From contig NC_065530.1 of assembly GCF_020184175.1 (NCBI RefSeq), forward strand, positions 70,409,260 through 70,473,259: a stretch of DNA of 64,000 nucleotides. Reading direction: 5' to 3'. How positions within the stretch are numbered: the first letter of the stretch is position 1; every line of letters begins with the position of its first letter. The notes under the pieces were generated by a model. It was not told the DNA's origin. It did no database searches and worked only from the letters and a program-made list of their open reading frames with translations. Of this stretch, positions 24,586 to 38,125 are shown piece after piece. Both the position numbers and the translations under genes were made by a program. This DNA is from Aphis gossypii. Lineage: Eukaryota > Arthropoda > Insecta > Hemiptera > Aphididae.

Positions 24586-27500
24586 TTATATTGGCGGCTG
24601 TCTAAAACGGAGGTACACCATTATGTCGTCTTCTTCGACATCATCTATTCGGTTTCTTAAAATAGTGATCATATTATCTTCATCTCTAATTTCTTGCAAA
24701 GGTGGATCTAAGTAATTATAAGTAAAATTGTTATTAGGTACTAAATAGTATCCAAAATTGTATGTGTATGTATACACATGTGTATCATTTATAACATCAC
24801 AAAAATACTCACTCATACTATGAGATTGCTTAGACCAGACTTCATGTGATAAACACCTCACTTGACGGCTCATAGGGACATTGAAAAAACCCATGGATGC
24901 CTTACGCAGTATATTGGCTTCAAAACGCGCTGGATTCCAAATGGCATGACATCTAGGATTCTCCGTAATTAGTTCCAGTTGCAAGTAAGCTTCTAGGTAA
25001 CAAGTATCAGTCTCAGGGTTCCACAGAATCACACACTTTGTCTCAAAACCCCTAGGTGAATATTTACAATATATTTAAATAAAGTGTATACATACATTAG
25101 ACACCAAAATTATAATATGAGCTAAGCACCTAAAGAGCTAAATTTATGATTTTTAGACTTCTAGGCTTATCCTAAGGAATGGGCTCTACCACTGAGTCTT
25201 TGAGGGAAGGGAGGTTTATTCTAAAAAAAAAGATTTGGACCTCCTACAAAGAATTAAAATTTTAGAAAACAAATTATTGATTTTGAAAAAATTAAAATCA
25301 TTGAGTCAACATTATTTAATAAATAATACTTTTAGTTGGTCAGATTTTTTTATTTGACTTAGCATATTTACTTATTGTAATAATCATTATAATTGTATAT
25401 AATTTTAAGATAGAGTTAATCCAATGATATTGTTTAATTTGTCACAGACAACGCCATGGGGATCAGCTAGTACTAAATACATAATATACTAAACAATGTA
25501 ATTTAAATGACTTAGTTTTGGTATTTAAACTTTTATTGGTTTACACCTGAACTTTGAATATATAAAACTACTTATGTTAATCTGTCATAAAATGTCACTT
25601 TCAATGTTATGTAAAACTAACACATTGAGCGATTGAGTCTTTCTTTTGTCATTGATGACCAGACCCTATTTTTTATCAAGTTAAATTTTGAAAATGACTT
25701 TTCTCCACTGCTGTTTATAGTCATAATTCATAAGTGATGGGTATATTTTTAAAAGCTATCTTGATATTAGGATAACAATCATTGACATTTTTCTCTAGGA
25801 GCACTTTATATATCCATTTCTTCTGTGATATAACTTTTTCACTTTTTTTGTTATGTTTTTGAAATTCTTGATAAAAAGCTTTTAACTGACTTAATTCTTT
25901 ATTTGAGTGAGAAACAAACTGAAGAATATATGCAAAAGAACCAATCGTTATTGAAGTATAATTAAAATAATTTCATGTACAATTATTATTAATCAACATC
26001 ATAACACAATCATAATTTTTTTTAGCTATGTGACGTGGGGTAAGGGCCCTGGTTGCAGTCTATGTAGCCTGAGTATAAATTCGCCCCTTAGCGTCTAACT
26101 CAAAGTACCTGCTATTCACTGGTTGACTAAGGGGTATGGGTTTCTTCTCTTCTTCTGTGTTCAGTCTTATGCACAATACAATTAAAATGTCACCATTTAA
26201 TGGACAAATCTAATAAAAAACATTTAAATATATTTTAATTAAAATGTAATTTCATTAAGTTGCAAACTGAACATAATAAACTCATATTTACATCAACAAT
26301 AGAAGAGTCATAGTCATTATAGCACCAAAATTTGTGACCTTCTAGATTGCAAATAATTTCAGCCACTTTATAACTAACATGTTCAAAATCTAAACTCGCC
26401 TGTTTTATAATACAAACATTTTTTTCCTAAAGAAAAAAATAAATATGTTAATTAACATAATGTGATGTAAATGTTTCAATACAAATAGTAATTTAAAATT
26501 TTATCAAAGATATTAAAAAATTACTGACATTATCTATATTTATAACTTTAAGCAAACATCATAATAACTGCGTAAAGATATGTATTAAGATAAGTAATAA
26601 AAACTATTTTTAACAAATATCAAACACTATAACTTAAAATTTACTTAAGATATTTACTAAAATATAATAATTATTAATAACATTATTAATATGTTTTTTA
26701 GATTAGCATAAATACCTGTTTTTCAGTTTTAGCAGTATTGATCATTTGCATTTGAGCAGAAGCAGATCCGTGGACAGATAATGGAAGTGCACATAAAGAC
26801 CCTGTTATACCATCCTCTTCTACAATTTAAAAAAAAAAACCCAAAATAATGATTATACATATGTATATTAAATTAAATTAATTATTAATTTTAATTTTAA
26901 TTTACAATCTAAAGATTAATATAATGAATTCATACATAAATTATTCATAACTACTAATAAGTGTTATTTATAATTTGGCAAAAGGTGAAATCTTATACAT
27001 CTTTGTCCAATAAATCAAAAATTCTATATCCATTACCTAAATTATTTCATATAATTCAGGTTATATGCATAATTCAACTTATTATTTTAAGTGTAATTTT
27101 ATAATATTAATTATTAAGTAATTAGGCAACGGTTATTGAAATACAGTGGAACCTCGATAACTCGAAGGAATTCCTTGGCTACTGCTTTACAATAAATATT
27201 TTCTGTAAGTCAAATTTTCAATAATTTGAACCATTTAATCGCCCCCAACCGATTCAAATTATCGAGGTTCCATTATATATTAGGAATTAATCAAAGTTAT
27301 AATATTAAAGTCAAAAATATTCCTTATACTAATCTATATAAATATTTAAAACTGATATTTTTTCTATTTTAGTAATCATAAAAATATGAAGAATAATATA
27401 ACTACCATCTAAATCTGTAGTGACTGAGACAATTTCTTCATCTACTTCAATGTACTGTCTTTCAAATTTCACTGAACATCCTTGTAATGGTACAGATCGG

Positions 27501-30342
27501 AATGAATTACTTGAATGATTTCCTAATTATCAATATAAAGTGGTATAAAGTAAAGAACAATTTTTATATTTAATGTTGATATGAAATAAAGGTTACAAGT
27601 TGTACTAGTAAATATATTTACCTTGAATATTATCAGGAACGATCATAACACTAATTTTCTTATCACAGGGACTTTTGGAATTTTTAAACAATGGAGTTTT
27701 ATTTCTTGGCTTGAGCACATTGGTAATCTTTCTGTTGGTACTATCAGGACTCTTAATATCTCTATCTTCAGAGGTAACTGACCGTGGTGATGATAAACAA
27801 TCCCATTCGGCAATGATTGCATTTAATTCTTGAGCAAATAACATTTTTCTATCACAGTCATTCAATATATCATCTTCATAGTCTGTTTGTATGTATAATG
27901 GTGTTTGATCGACGGCTGAAGGTCCAGGGGATTCACAGTGTTGAAAAAGATTTTTTTTTGATGATGGATGTACATTTTCCATATCTTCTTCTTCAGAACA
28001 AAATTCATACATTTTATCTGCTATTCTTCTCCGTCTAAACCATTTGAACTTAAGCAAACAATTATCATCATTTTCATCAAAATCATAAACCTATTAGATA
28101 AACAATAAAAACATTAAGATTAGATTAAGATTAGAACACTAAGATTAGATTAATAATGAAAATAAAAATATTATTAATTTTAATTTTATTTACCTTTTCG
28201 GCATCTTTCATCCTTAGAAGACGATGGTTGTTATAATTAGGCATGGGATTTAATGCAGCTATTGGTATATTATCTTGTTCTTTATCAAACTACAATAAAA
28301 AATTAAATATTAAAATAATACCTAGAATATATTATTTAGGTAAACATACAAAACATCTTGTATCAATATGTCTTCTTTTAACACCTCTTTCTTGACTATC
28401 GCTTTTAGTTGCCATTTTATAACCAAATTCGGTTAAATCATCACTAAGCCTGTTAATGAAAATGAATTGATTAATATAAATTTAGTAACTAATTTATATT
28501 TTTAATATATACTTGTGAACTAATGGAGCATTAATGTTTTCTGATTTATCAGATTTAAAATTTTGATTTTTATCCAAATCAATATTTAAAACGTGAATAA
28601 AATTACACGTATTGAGCACAATATGATTATCATATTTCAATGACACTGAAGGCTCTAGTTGAGGATAAGGATGTGACACTGTGATTGATGTATGTACAGT
28701 AAGGCCATGAACAAGACAGGTGTTTCCCAAAAAATGCTTTGAAATATCTATATACAAATTAAATTTTACAATTTTTATAAAATCAAAAATAAACAATGAT
28801 ATACACTTGTACAGTCTTTACATACCTTCTTCATCTCTATGTTCACGAGCTACTGATTGACAATCTTTACAGTTATTTAAAGATGGTAATGTGGTGACTG
28901 TAATGTAAATTTCGTGCACATCACTATCACCATCCTCAGAAAGCACACTATTTATAGAAATAAAGAAAAATACTTAATAACAATATAATATTATTTAATT
29001 TTAATAGAAATATTTACCTTTCACCGAAAACTACGATTCTATCAGAGCGGTTTGGCCATTGGACAATGTAAATATTTGCTAATTCACTAAAATCAGCATT
29101 ATCAAATAATACAATTTCTGATACCATAAAAGCTGTTTGACCAGGCCGAAAAGCCCAAAAATGTAGTTTATAATTCATGTTCAATGAAGACATAAGAGGG
29201 TTCATAGCTGAGTCTGAGTCTGCTACTGAGTAAGTTAAGAGAAATCGACCACATCGAGTTAAACCCATAAACACATGACTTAAACAAAATACATTAAAAA
29301 ATAAATATATTTTAACAGTTTAGAGGAACAAATAAAATTTGATTTATATACTAACTCAGAAATGTCTTCTAAAATATCTGGTAAGAAAAATTTTCCATAA
29401 TCTGGATTGTCCTTAAATAAATATTTTGTATTATTTTGAGGCTTATGCTTGTGTTTAAAAGTACCATGAACCTATAAATATGGCAGAATTAAACAAATGA
29501 TTAATTATTACATTTTTGTAGACTAATAATTAATTCATAAAAGTTGATGTGAACCTAAAAATTACTCTAACAATATTTTGGAGACTAACAAAAGGTATAA
29601 TGAATACTTGTTTGAATTTAGTTCTAAATGAATATTCATTTCATAAAAATTTGGAAACAAATTATAACAATTAAAATTTAAACAGTAATATATAATATAA
29701 TAGTTGTGACTAAATGTATCTATTTATCTAAATGAAAGTTTGATCAATTTTTAATATATTTTTTTATACCTACATCATGTAGACTAAGAGATAAACGTAA
29801 TTCAAATGATAGTTACTTGTTAAGAAATAACTAGAAAATTAACAATAATTTGATATAATTACACATCTACTGATATAAATAAAATTAGAGTGATGTAGTA
29901 AGGTATATTTTAAAGTTGAACATTGAAATGGCATTAAGTAAGTAGGTAAAATAAAAATGGCAGTAGAATAAATGATAGATTTAACCACATCCCCATGGTT
30001 AGGTTAAAACAACTTATACACATCATTTTAGTTCAATTTAAGCGTTTAGGTTGAATATGTATTATAATGTACACACACACACATCTTATGCACATAACAT
30101 ACATTTTATTTTAATACAACATCAAAAAGATGTTGAGGACGACTATTGATTGTATCAGTCGTACATAATGCATACTAATCAAGAAGATAAGTGTTCAATT
30201 TATGATTTTTTAACACCACAAATAAATGTAGTTTGTTATTAGGTAAATTAGAACAATAAAAAAAAAAAAACTTAAAACATTTAATTACCTGACGGTTAAA
30301 CAGTTTGTGAATTATCGAGTCTGACGATACGGACATTTTCAT
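24586..30342 (-). CDS. DCAF15: DDB1- and CUL4-associated factor 15-like protein
   Basis: DCAF15 is a substrate receptor of CUL4-DDB1 ubiquitin ligases. Thirteen minus-strand exons join in phase to 791 residues: 30342-30289, 29471-29356, 29278-29018, 28947-28826, 28747-28513, 28449-28350, 28289-28194, 28090-27622, 27522-27406, 26819-26716, 26426-26292, 26209-26109, 25051-24586. The third exon carries the block HVFMGLTRCGRFLLTYS, then VQWPNRSDRIVVFGE, which I recognise as the N-terminal propeller of DCAF15. The last exon has the conserved-looking WNPETDTCYLEAYLQLELI region. The middle (exon 8) is acidic, serine-rich and probably disordered, which explains the length beyond the roughly 600 of the human protein. 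Two in-frame start codons exist (30342 and 30336). The final splice (AG|GTACTT donor) is the least certain junction. Without a search, identity rests on recalled family similarity. Confidence 0.8.
27144..27275. mobile_element. pogo/Tigger-like MITE in a DCAF15 intron
   Basis: A 132-bp element with inverted ends lies in the intron between exons 9 and 10. The left end is CAGTGGAACCTCGATAACTC; the right end, reverse complemented, is TAATGGAACCTCGATAATTT. It sits between TA dinucleotides (27142-27143 and 27276-27277). The CAGT-type end, roughly 23-bp inverted repeats and TA target fit Tc1/mariner-pogo derived MITEs. No coding capacity. Confidence 0.75.
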
Positions 30343-31174
30343 AAACCGTTATGATTTATACAAAACACCTACCACCTAACACGACTTACGAGTTTAAAAC
30401 GATTGACAAATAGCTATAATATTAATTCAATAAATTGTCTTATTCTCGTCTCCTCAAGAGCGAGAATGTCTAACTACGATGGACCGGCGGATAGATCGGA
30501 GTGTTGGACTAGACTGTACAAACGACGAGACATTATAGTTATTATATTGACAACCTTTTAAAAAGAAATGAAGAGAAAAAAAGATGGACCATTGACGGTA
30601 AAATTATTATAATAACTAATGAGTATTGAGTAGTGGTTGTAACTTGTAGTATTGTTGCAGTAGTAGTAGTAAAGTATATTGGTAGTGTATAATTCGATGT
30701 GCGATAATAAACAAAACGTTAGTGATTATTATTATGAGATAACATATCAATCATTTTTCCATGATGATTACCAAATTATAAAAAATTAGACGCAAGAGCA
30801 GCTGCACGATCATTATCTTCATTCTTCGGCGGGAGAACATAGATAATAAAGAAATGGATGGACTTTTAAAAAAATGATGTCTATTCGAAATTTGAATTGG
30901 TAAAATTGTTGCTCACTGGTCCCGACGGAACGCTTAGAGTAATCAACGAATATCGATTTTGAAAATTTGAATGTGATGTGTTTCTGTGGTTTCTGATCGG
31001 GAAATCACCAATCCTAATTTCCAACTACTGAGCTTTTGACTTGACCTAATCAACATCGAATTGTTTTATTGATCGACGAGTGCGAGTGAGCAAACATTTT
31101 AGAATTTTAATTAATTTATCATAGAGTTATTTTATACTTTCGACGTTGTGTCTTTTACATTTTTTTGTGACTAG
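30343..31174. promoter_or_regulatory. Spacer between divergent DCAF15-like gene and HCCS pseudogene
   Basis: About 830 bp separates the DCAF15-like start codon (minus) from the first ATG of the HCCS remnant (plus). It has locally raised G+C around 30440-30530. It is presumably the DCAF15 promoter and may once have been a bidirectional promoter. No core element can be assigned from sequence alone. Confidence 0.45.
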
Positions 31175-32609
31175 ATGGTAGCAATGGGAAATATGGTTTT
31201 TGGAACTCAATATCTTGTAGCACAAGCATTTGTTCCACAGAACGAAACAAACAACAATGATTTACCTAAAAATCCTCACGGCTTCACCAATACTGCTGCC
31301 ATGAATCCACTCCGGAATGTCCAATGCATGTCAAGGCAGACAATAAGAAAGCTGCTGGATGTGCTGTGACAGAAATCCCAGATGACATTAATCCATTAAA
31401 CACGGTAAACATTATCTATGACATAATTAAGTGTACTGAATTTGGATACTTATAATAAAATGGATAACCATTTTATACCCATTGAATTTACAAACCTTAA
31501 AAATTGTTGTTCTTACTTTTGGCGATAATAATGAAAAAGTGTCATAAAGTATCTAGTGTTTACATAATATTTATTTCAATTAGGTTTTAGTACAGATAGA
31601 ATCTAAATATATGGCAAAAATTCAATTAGGTAGTTTATAAATATATGTATTTTACATGCAATGTAAAATATAGCTTTGTCTTTATAGGTATATTTTGCCC
31701 AATGTTTTTAGGAAAAACATTAAAATACTATTTTACCTAGGCAGGATTATACTTTGATTGGCCAATTACTAATGTAAATTTGACATTGTAACTTAAATTT
31801 AGAATTAAGAAAACAACCCTTTGATTGAATTTTATTAAAAATAGAGTAGTTTGGTAAAAATAAATTTCTTAAAATAAAAATAATAAAAATATATTATAAG
31901 TTTTCAAATATATTTATATAAAATAACCATTATGGTTTACATTGTCAAGTTAGACTGGGAAATTCTATATAACCTATATTATTCATCAAAATAATATAGT
32001 TTTATAATGTGCAGGCAATATATATTTATATTTCCTGATAATTTACTTGTCTGTAATATAATTTATAACTATATAAAAAAAATTTTTAATGGACCAAACT
32101 AAATTTGTATGACACATAAATATATACATAACCAAAAATCAGGAGATTGTGATTTTTGGGTTTATCCATCAGCTTAAGTAAAAACATAAATTTAAATATT
32201 TATATTGCAAAACTTATTTTAAAACTTTTTAGATGTTTTGGAATGCAATGTTACAAAAAGGGTGGCGTTGGAAAGATGATCACTTATCAGCAAAAGATAT
32301 GAATGTTATAATTAAAATACATAACATCAATAATGAGCATGCTTGGCTAAAACGGGAAATGTATGAATCCAAATCTAAAAATCTTTGGGGAAAATCTAAA
32401 CATTTTTCTCCAAGAACATGAATATGATATTGAATGGGATATGAACTTCCTTTTGATTGACATTATTAGATAGTAGATCGTTGTGGCAAATAAGTACGTT
32501 ATGTTATTAATTATTACAATGGGATAATTCACCAAATAAATATCAAGTGGTTATTTTGGATGTAAGGCCTGCTTTAGATTCATTTGAAGCATTATGGTAT
32601 CAATCAAAA
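31175..32609 (+). pseudogene. HCCS: Holocytochrome c synthase pseudogene with retained introns
   Basis: HCCS attaches heme to cytochrome c in the mitochondrial intermembrane space. Segment 31175-31404 reads as its N-terminus: after a one-base deletion near 31308-31313 (an NPPPECP-like context), the frame gives ECPMHVKADNKKAAGCAV and PDDINPLNT, including the heme-regulatory Cys-Pro motif, up to a donor ACACG|GTAAAC. Segment 32233-32609 follows an acceptor TTTTTAG and encodes MFWNAMLQKGWRWKDDHLSA, then a stop at SPRT. Stops and frameshifts disrupt the next part, and VVILDVRPALDSFEALWYQSK-like text is recoverable in pieces before a donor at 32610. The expected proline-rich middle exon and the C-terminal Trp-rich end are not found. 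Intron signals show it is not a retrocopy. An active HCCS must exist elsewhere. Confidence 0.85.
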
Positions 32610-35432
32610 GTAAGTAAAATATTTTTTTAATTTATGTTATAAATTCATATAACCTTAAAAATTAATCTTTAACATTTCTATTGAAGCTTATTGAAGTTAA
32701 CGATTTGAAGCTGATATAGAAAGAAATATTGCCAATAAAATGGTTGAATCAAGAAATTATGATAAAGTGTGAATATAAGTTAAGTTATTCATTTTTTTTT
32801 TTATTATTTATTGTGTATACTGTATAGTAGATTCTTTAAGTAAAACTAACCTATTTTAACCCTTAAAAGATTTCAAGATGAACAACAAAGCTGTTAGTAT
32901 AGTATTTTTTAGTACTTCAAACACCTACATCATTTTTAGATATTTTGTTATTGTGTTATTTTTTTCTAATTTAATGATGTTGGTGATTAATTTTTTTATG
33001 AAACATACACATCTATATCTTAGATATCTATATTTATATCTTACAGAATTAACTATGTTCTACATAATAATTTTATAGTTAACACAATAATAAACTATAT
33101 TACTCGTTTCTAATTGCAATAATTGTATTGTTTTTATATATGTAATTTTGTTTGTATCAATGAGTTGAAAAAATATACATAAATAGTTGAAATTATATAT
33201 TTATAAATATAAAATAATTCAATGCTTAAATAATATTAATTTGTCACAGTAAAATACACATTAAAATAATGAAGAAAAATTAAAATAATAATCTTAATAA
33301 TCAAAAATAATTAATTAATAGTTGTAAACAATGTTTTCAATAGTCACTGACAACTGTCAATTACTATTCTAGTGGAAGTTAAAAAGTACCTAACAACCAT
33401 TACTCTTAATTCTTCTATCACTAATCTAAATATTTTATTCATAATTAACTTGAAACTTAGGATGTTTTCTGAAATGATGTTCTTTCTAGTCACTTAAATA
33501 TTTTATCAAATAAGTAAAAATATATGTATTTACTTTTGGCTTTGTGAAGTATAAGTTTTTGTACCATATCCGGTATTGTATTTTTTATTAATATTATAAT
33601 GGTGTATCTGTGATGCATTATCTGTATACATTTTATCATCATTATGCACAAAACCTATACCCTCAAAAACTACATTAATTTTATTTGAGTTTTTGTCATA
33701 TGATTGTCTGTAACAAAAAAAAAAAAAAAACTAGTATCAGTTCAGTAACCTAATAAACAATAATCATAGTCTATATAGTAATCGGTTCATTTTTAATAGC
33801 TGTAGTACATAATTAACGTTTATCTGAACAGAAGTCATCACAAAAGGTTTCATTTTCATTTGGTTTGAATCTATTAAGAAATCTATGATCCCTATAAAAA
33901 CATAATACCTATGTCAAATTTAAAACTTTAAAATGGATGTTATCAGTGGTGTATCTTTTGGAATAAAAAGGTAAACGAAGTACTTACCTCTATAATCAAA
34001 ACCTTTCAACTTTAAATACATTTACATTAAAATAATTTTTATCTCCTGATGATAATTCAATAATTGTTAAAAACTTAATACTTGCACCAGCAGAAATCAC
34101 AAGATATTAAGTGTGCATAGACAGGCATAGTGTTGAATCACAATTAAAGATATTATCATTAAAAATGACTTGAATCCAGACAATTTCTCTGGAGGGGCTC
34201 ACTTTTATTTCATTGGTAACCTTACCAGGTTATAAAAACATTGATATAAAAAAATTATATTTTATTGAAAGTCATTAGGTGCCGGTAATCGTAACGAGTG
34301 CATTTAATAAATAGGTACATTTTATTAAAAGTTGTACTTGTCAGGGGGGTGAAAAAAATTTCAGAGGGGGGGCATTCGCCCCCTGAAGTATACCTGGATT
34401 CAACACCGAGTGTGCAATGAGAAAGCATTTTAAAGTGGTGCTTGCACAAGTTTTTTGAGATTCAAAATGATGAATGAAAATGTAGGTCTACTTAAGTTTT
34501 GAATACCGTTAAACCGAATATTAAATAACAAATAAAACAAAGTGTTGAATCATATTATATATTATGTAATTGGCATTTTTAACGGGCAACAAAGTGTACG
34601 GGGTCAGCTATAGTAATAATAAAAACCCGACAACCGCTATTATTAAATACATAAACATTGATAATTGTGTTTTCTCGTATGTTTTTTAGGGTATTTTAAT
34701 TTTTTAGTGGATTATGAACATTTTTAATTATTTTTATTTTATATATTCTTTAAAATTAAAATAGGTAGGTAGATCGTAGGTACCGTAAAAAACGACGATA
34801 GAACATTAGAACATAGCTAATGTTTTTATATTTAAGTTTAGGTAATAAAAGTTAATTTCACTTTAATATTTATGGTAAACACATAAAATTGTAATTGCTA
34901 AATTTAAACGTAAATATTAATATTTGAATTATAAATTGTAATAATAAGTATTTAGTATTAACTCATGTTAAATGATAATAAATTAAAAGTATGTCTTATT
35001 TATATATTATTTTATTTGAAATAAAATATATTTATAAAATATACTTCTAAGTAATAAATAATTATATACAAATACAATATTCCAATTTCCAATATTCAAA
35101 AATAATAATAATCTTTAGTCTTTTATTTTTTATGATTGTTATTTAAAAAATAGCGGGGTTTATTATCATTTTTTAAAGGACGAGTTATCTATTTCTATCA
35201 TAGTGCAATAGTATAAAAGTATTCCACTGCTGTTATAGAGCGCTGCATAATTGTTGTTATCACGAGAGTAATACTGAAAACAACAATTCCATGCTCGTTG
35301 AGCAACTACTATAAATATATCGTTTATCGTGGTTAAGACTGAGAAGTGAGAGTTCGTTAAGGTCCTAATATAAGCTAATATAATATATATTTAAAGATCC
35401 CTAGTGGCCTAGTTAAAGTATTACTAATTACA
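32610..35432. other. Intergenic AT-rich stretch
   Basis: No recognised gene between the HCCS remnant and the CLCC1-like gene apart from one MITE at 34118-34408. Short frames here are random AT-rich translations. Confidence 0.6.
34118..34408. mobile_element. Probable hAT-like MITE with 8-bp flanking repeat
   Basis: The sequence is bounded by identical 8-bp words AGTGTGCA at 34110-34117 and 34409-34416. Near its ends are inverted copies of GTGTTGAATC (left GTGTTGAATCACAA; right end, reverse complemented, GTGTTGAATCCAGG). The left end has about 11 extra bases between the direct repeat and the inverted repeat, so the left boundary is not exact. The G-rich/C-rich interior, and the lack of any frame, are typical of such elements. 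Confidence 0.6.
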
Positions 35433-37949
35433 ATGAGACTAACGTTTATCACAGTTTTGGTTTTATATTTATCCAGCGAATATACTATAAAATGTTCAGA
35501 AGATGAATTTGTTGATCCCTTGGATATGCTCAACTATGATAGATTGACAAAATCGATGAATAAACCTAAATCAAAAACAGTAGCTGGTGAGCCTATTCAA
35601 AATGACCGTTGTACAGTTTTCCTTTCAAGATTTATTAACATACTGTTAATAAACACTGGATTATCTGTAAGTTTTTATATTTAAAATTCATTTATTCATA
35701 TATTTGAAAAAAACCTATGTGAACCGTGTTTTGTTCTATTTGATCTTGCCGTTCATTTTTAGAATATTGATCAAGTGTCAAATGAAGAGCTGAAGTCGTA
35801 CGCTTCAGTAGCTCTCAGTGTTCAAGATTTAGAGTTATTAAAAAACATGGCCAATAAAAGGGATATAGATTACACAGAAATTGATCGAATTTTAAATAGT
35901 CTATTTACTCCAATAAAAATGGACTCCTCTGAATTTAAAGTATTAAACAGCCGTTTAGAAATATCTGATCAGGTAATTTAATTGTTATTTTTATGCGTTT
36001 AATTTATTATTTATAATTATATGAATGGCTTGTAGATATCTTGTTGGGTAATAAATATAATATTAAGTAATTATTAAGAATACATCTCAATGTCATAATT
36101 ATTTTTTAAATTAGTATAGAAAATCTATTATTGTGATTGCTGCTTAGTGATTAGGAATCAGGTATATCATTATTTAAAAAAAGGATGTACCTAGTTGATT
36201 TATGGTATGGATATCCGTTTATAATTATTTATATTTCAAATTCTTACAACAAAAAATAGGGGATAATGGTACATTATTTTCCAATAGTTCTTTCTATATT
36301 TACTAAAAACCATTTGACAGTTTATCTTTAAATTCCTAAGTAATGGGTGACTTGTTATTTTTCACATAATTTTCATTTATATTTTTCAATTCTCTTTATC
36401 AGGTATCTAAATTATACATTTATGTATGGATTTATTTTTATATAAATGCAGTGCCGGTATTAGGATTTTCGTTGCTCTGTGCCAATTACCTATAATATGC
36501 CACCATATAATTTATATATTTTTATTTATTAAAAATGTCTTCTGCCGGCATTGTACATAATATGTCTAAAACAATATGCAGCCTATTATATTAACTTTTT
36601 TTTATTCATACCTTTATGGAGTAGTATATTATATTGAAGGCCATTAAACAAGAATTATTTTAAGTAATTGAAGAATGTTAGAAAATATTTTATTTAAAAT
36701 CTTATTATAATCATGGTTTCAGATTAAGGAAGCATTGTATTGGATTTCAGTTGGTTCTATTTTAATTGTTTTACTGTATATTATTTTTCAAAAAATTCAT
36801 TATGTTTTCAGTCTAACATTTATTTTATTTATTATTTTTGCATTTGGATTTGCTTCAACCTGGTACACTATGTACATGGTAAGAAAATTATAGCTTTTAT
36901 TTATTTTGTGAATGTGTTACTGTGTTAAATCAATTTTTTTTTAATTTGTTTTATCATTGGAATACTAAAGATCACTGTAATAACTTTAGTTAACAATTAT
37001 ATTTAGAGTGTTTAAAGATTTGTATGTTATTATAGAAAGCTGAAATCAATCGCAGTGTTCATTTAGAGCACATGCCTTCTCAGTGTCATGCAAAAAAGGC
37101 TGGTCTACTTTTTCTTGGTTTCAAACTAACAATTTAGGTAATATCTTTTGTTTTTAATGCTTTCTAATTAATTTGTATTTTTATATCAATTTTTTTTTAG
37201 ATGAGTGCAAAAAGTACAAAGAAGCAATTTATTTAGATCCTAAATATTCTATTTCTGTAACTGATATATTAGCTGAAATGCTCAGTAAAATGATGATGAA
37301 GCCGGTAGAAGCCTTAGGAGATTCTATATATGTGTTCAATAAATCAGTTTTAAGTAAGAAAATTTGCTTTGAGGATATACTTTTTGTTTATCTTTTTATT
37401 TTTTCCATAAGAACTTATGATATCTTCATATAGATTTTGAATTTATCTATATTATGTTAATTTAATATTATTATTACTATTATTTTTTTAGAGGATATAC
37501 CATATTGGGCTCAAATAATTTTGATTCCTATCGTTATTGTTATAATCATTAAAACAATATTTTTATCAAGTGCATTATTAGTTGGTCGAAGTTTAAGCAT
37601 GAAATATATATTTGGATATGGTGATACATCAATTGGTTCAGGACCAATTGGCAATAACCAATTTAAGACAAATGATAGAGTTAACAACAGTTTTCATCCA
37701 GTAACATCAGCACAACATACAACTCCTCAAATTCCTGAATTACCAAAAGTTAATTTCAATATCAATTTATTTCATCCCAGTCAAACTAAAAATAATCATT
37801 TTGGATTTGATGATAAATTTCAAATCAATTATGCAAAAGAAAGCAATTTAATAGCAATGCTAAAGAATAAAGAGATAGACAGTGTTGATAGTAAAGGTTT
37901 CAAAGACCTTAGTAAAAGAGTACCTAGACACAGAACCTTGTCTATTTGA
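35433..37949 (+). CDS. CLCC1: Chloride channel CLIC-like protein 1 (frame broken by one base)
   Basis: CLCC1 is an ER-membrane anion channel. Exons: 35433-35666, 35763-35972, 36723-36878, 37036-37137, 37201-37353, 37492-37949. It has a signal peptide (MRLTFITVLVLYLSSEY), the family's early motif FVDPLDMLNYDRLTK, membrane segments in exon 3 (YWISVGSILIVLLYIIFQ and a second about 10 residues later) and in exon 6 (IILIPIVIVIIIKTIFL), and the signature DECKKYKEAIYLDP followed by MMKPVEALGDSIYVF and KDIPYWAQ. Exon 4 as written ends at a TAG; adding one base, most simply to the A6 run at 37092-37097, restores frame, splice phase and a tryptophan-rich GWSTFSWF stretch. The corrected protein is about 437 residues, with a short C-terminal tail. 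The break may be a sequencing or assembly error, an allele, or a real lesion. Confidence 0.85.
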
Positions 37950-38125
37950 TTTTCCGTTTTCAAAGCTTTATGATAATTTATCTATTTTTTAATTTATAAG
38001 TGTTTTCCCTTTTGGATTATAATGGTGTAAATATAAGAATTTTTGTATATATGTACAATATTTTTGTATACGATGTTCCATGGTGTATCTATATATTTCT
38101 CATGTGGTAAGATAATGGAACTTCC

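Noticed and set aside
37371..37500. GAGGATATAC repeated in CLCC1 intron 5 and at the start of exon 6
   Set aside because: A 10-bp match is likely by chance in this composition. The exon 6 copy joins correctly in phase and encodes the conserved KDIPYWAQ.
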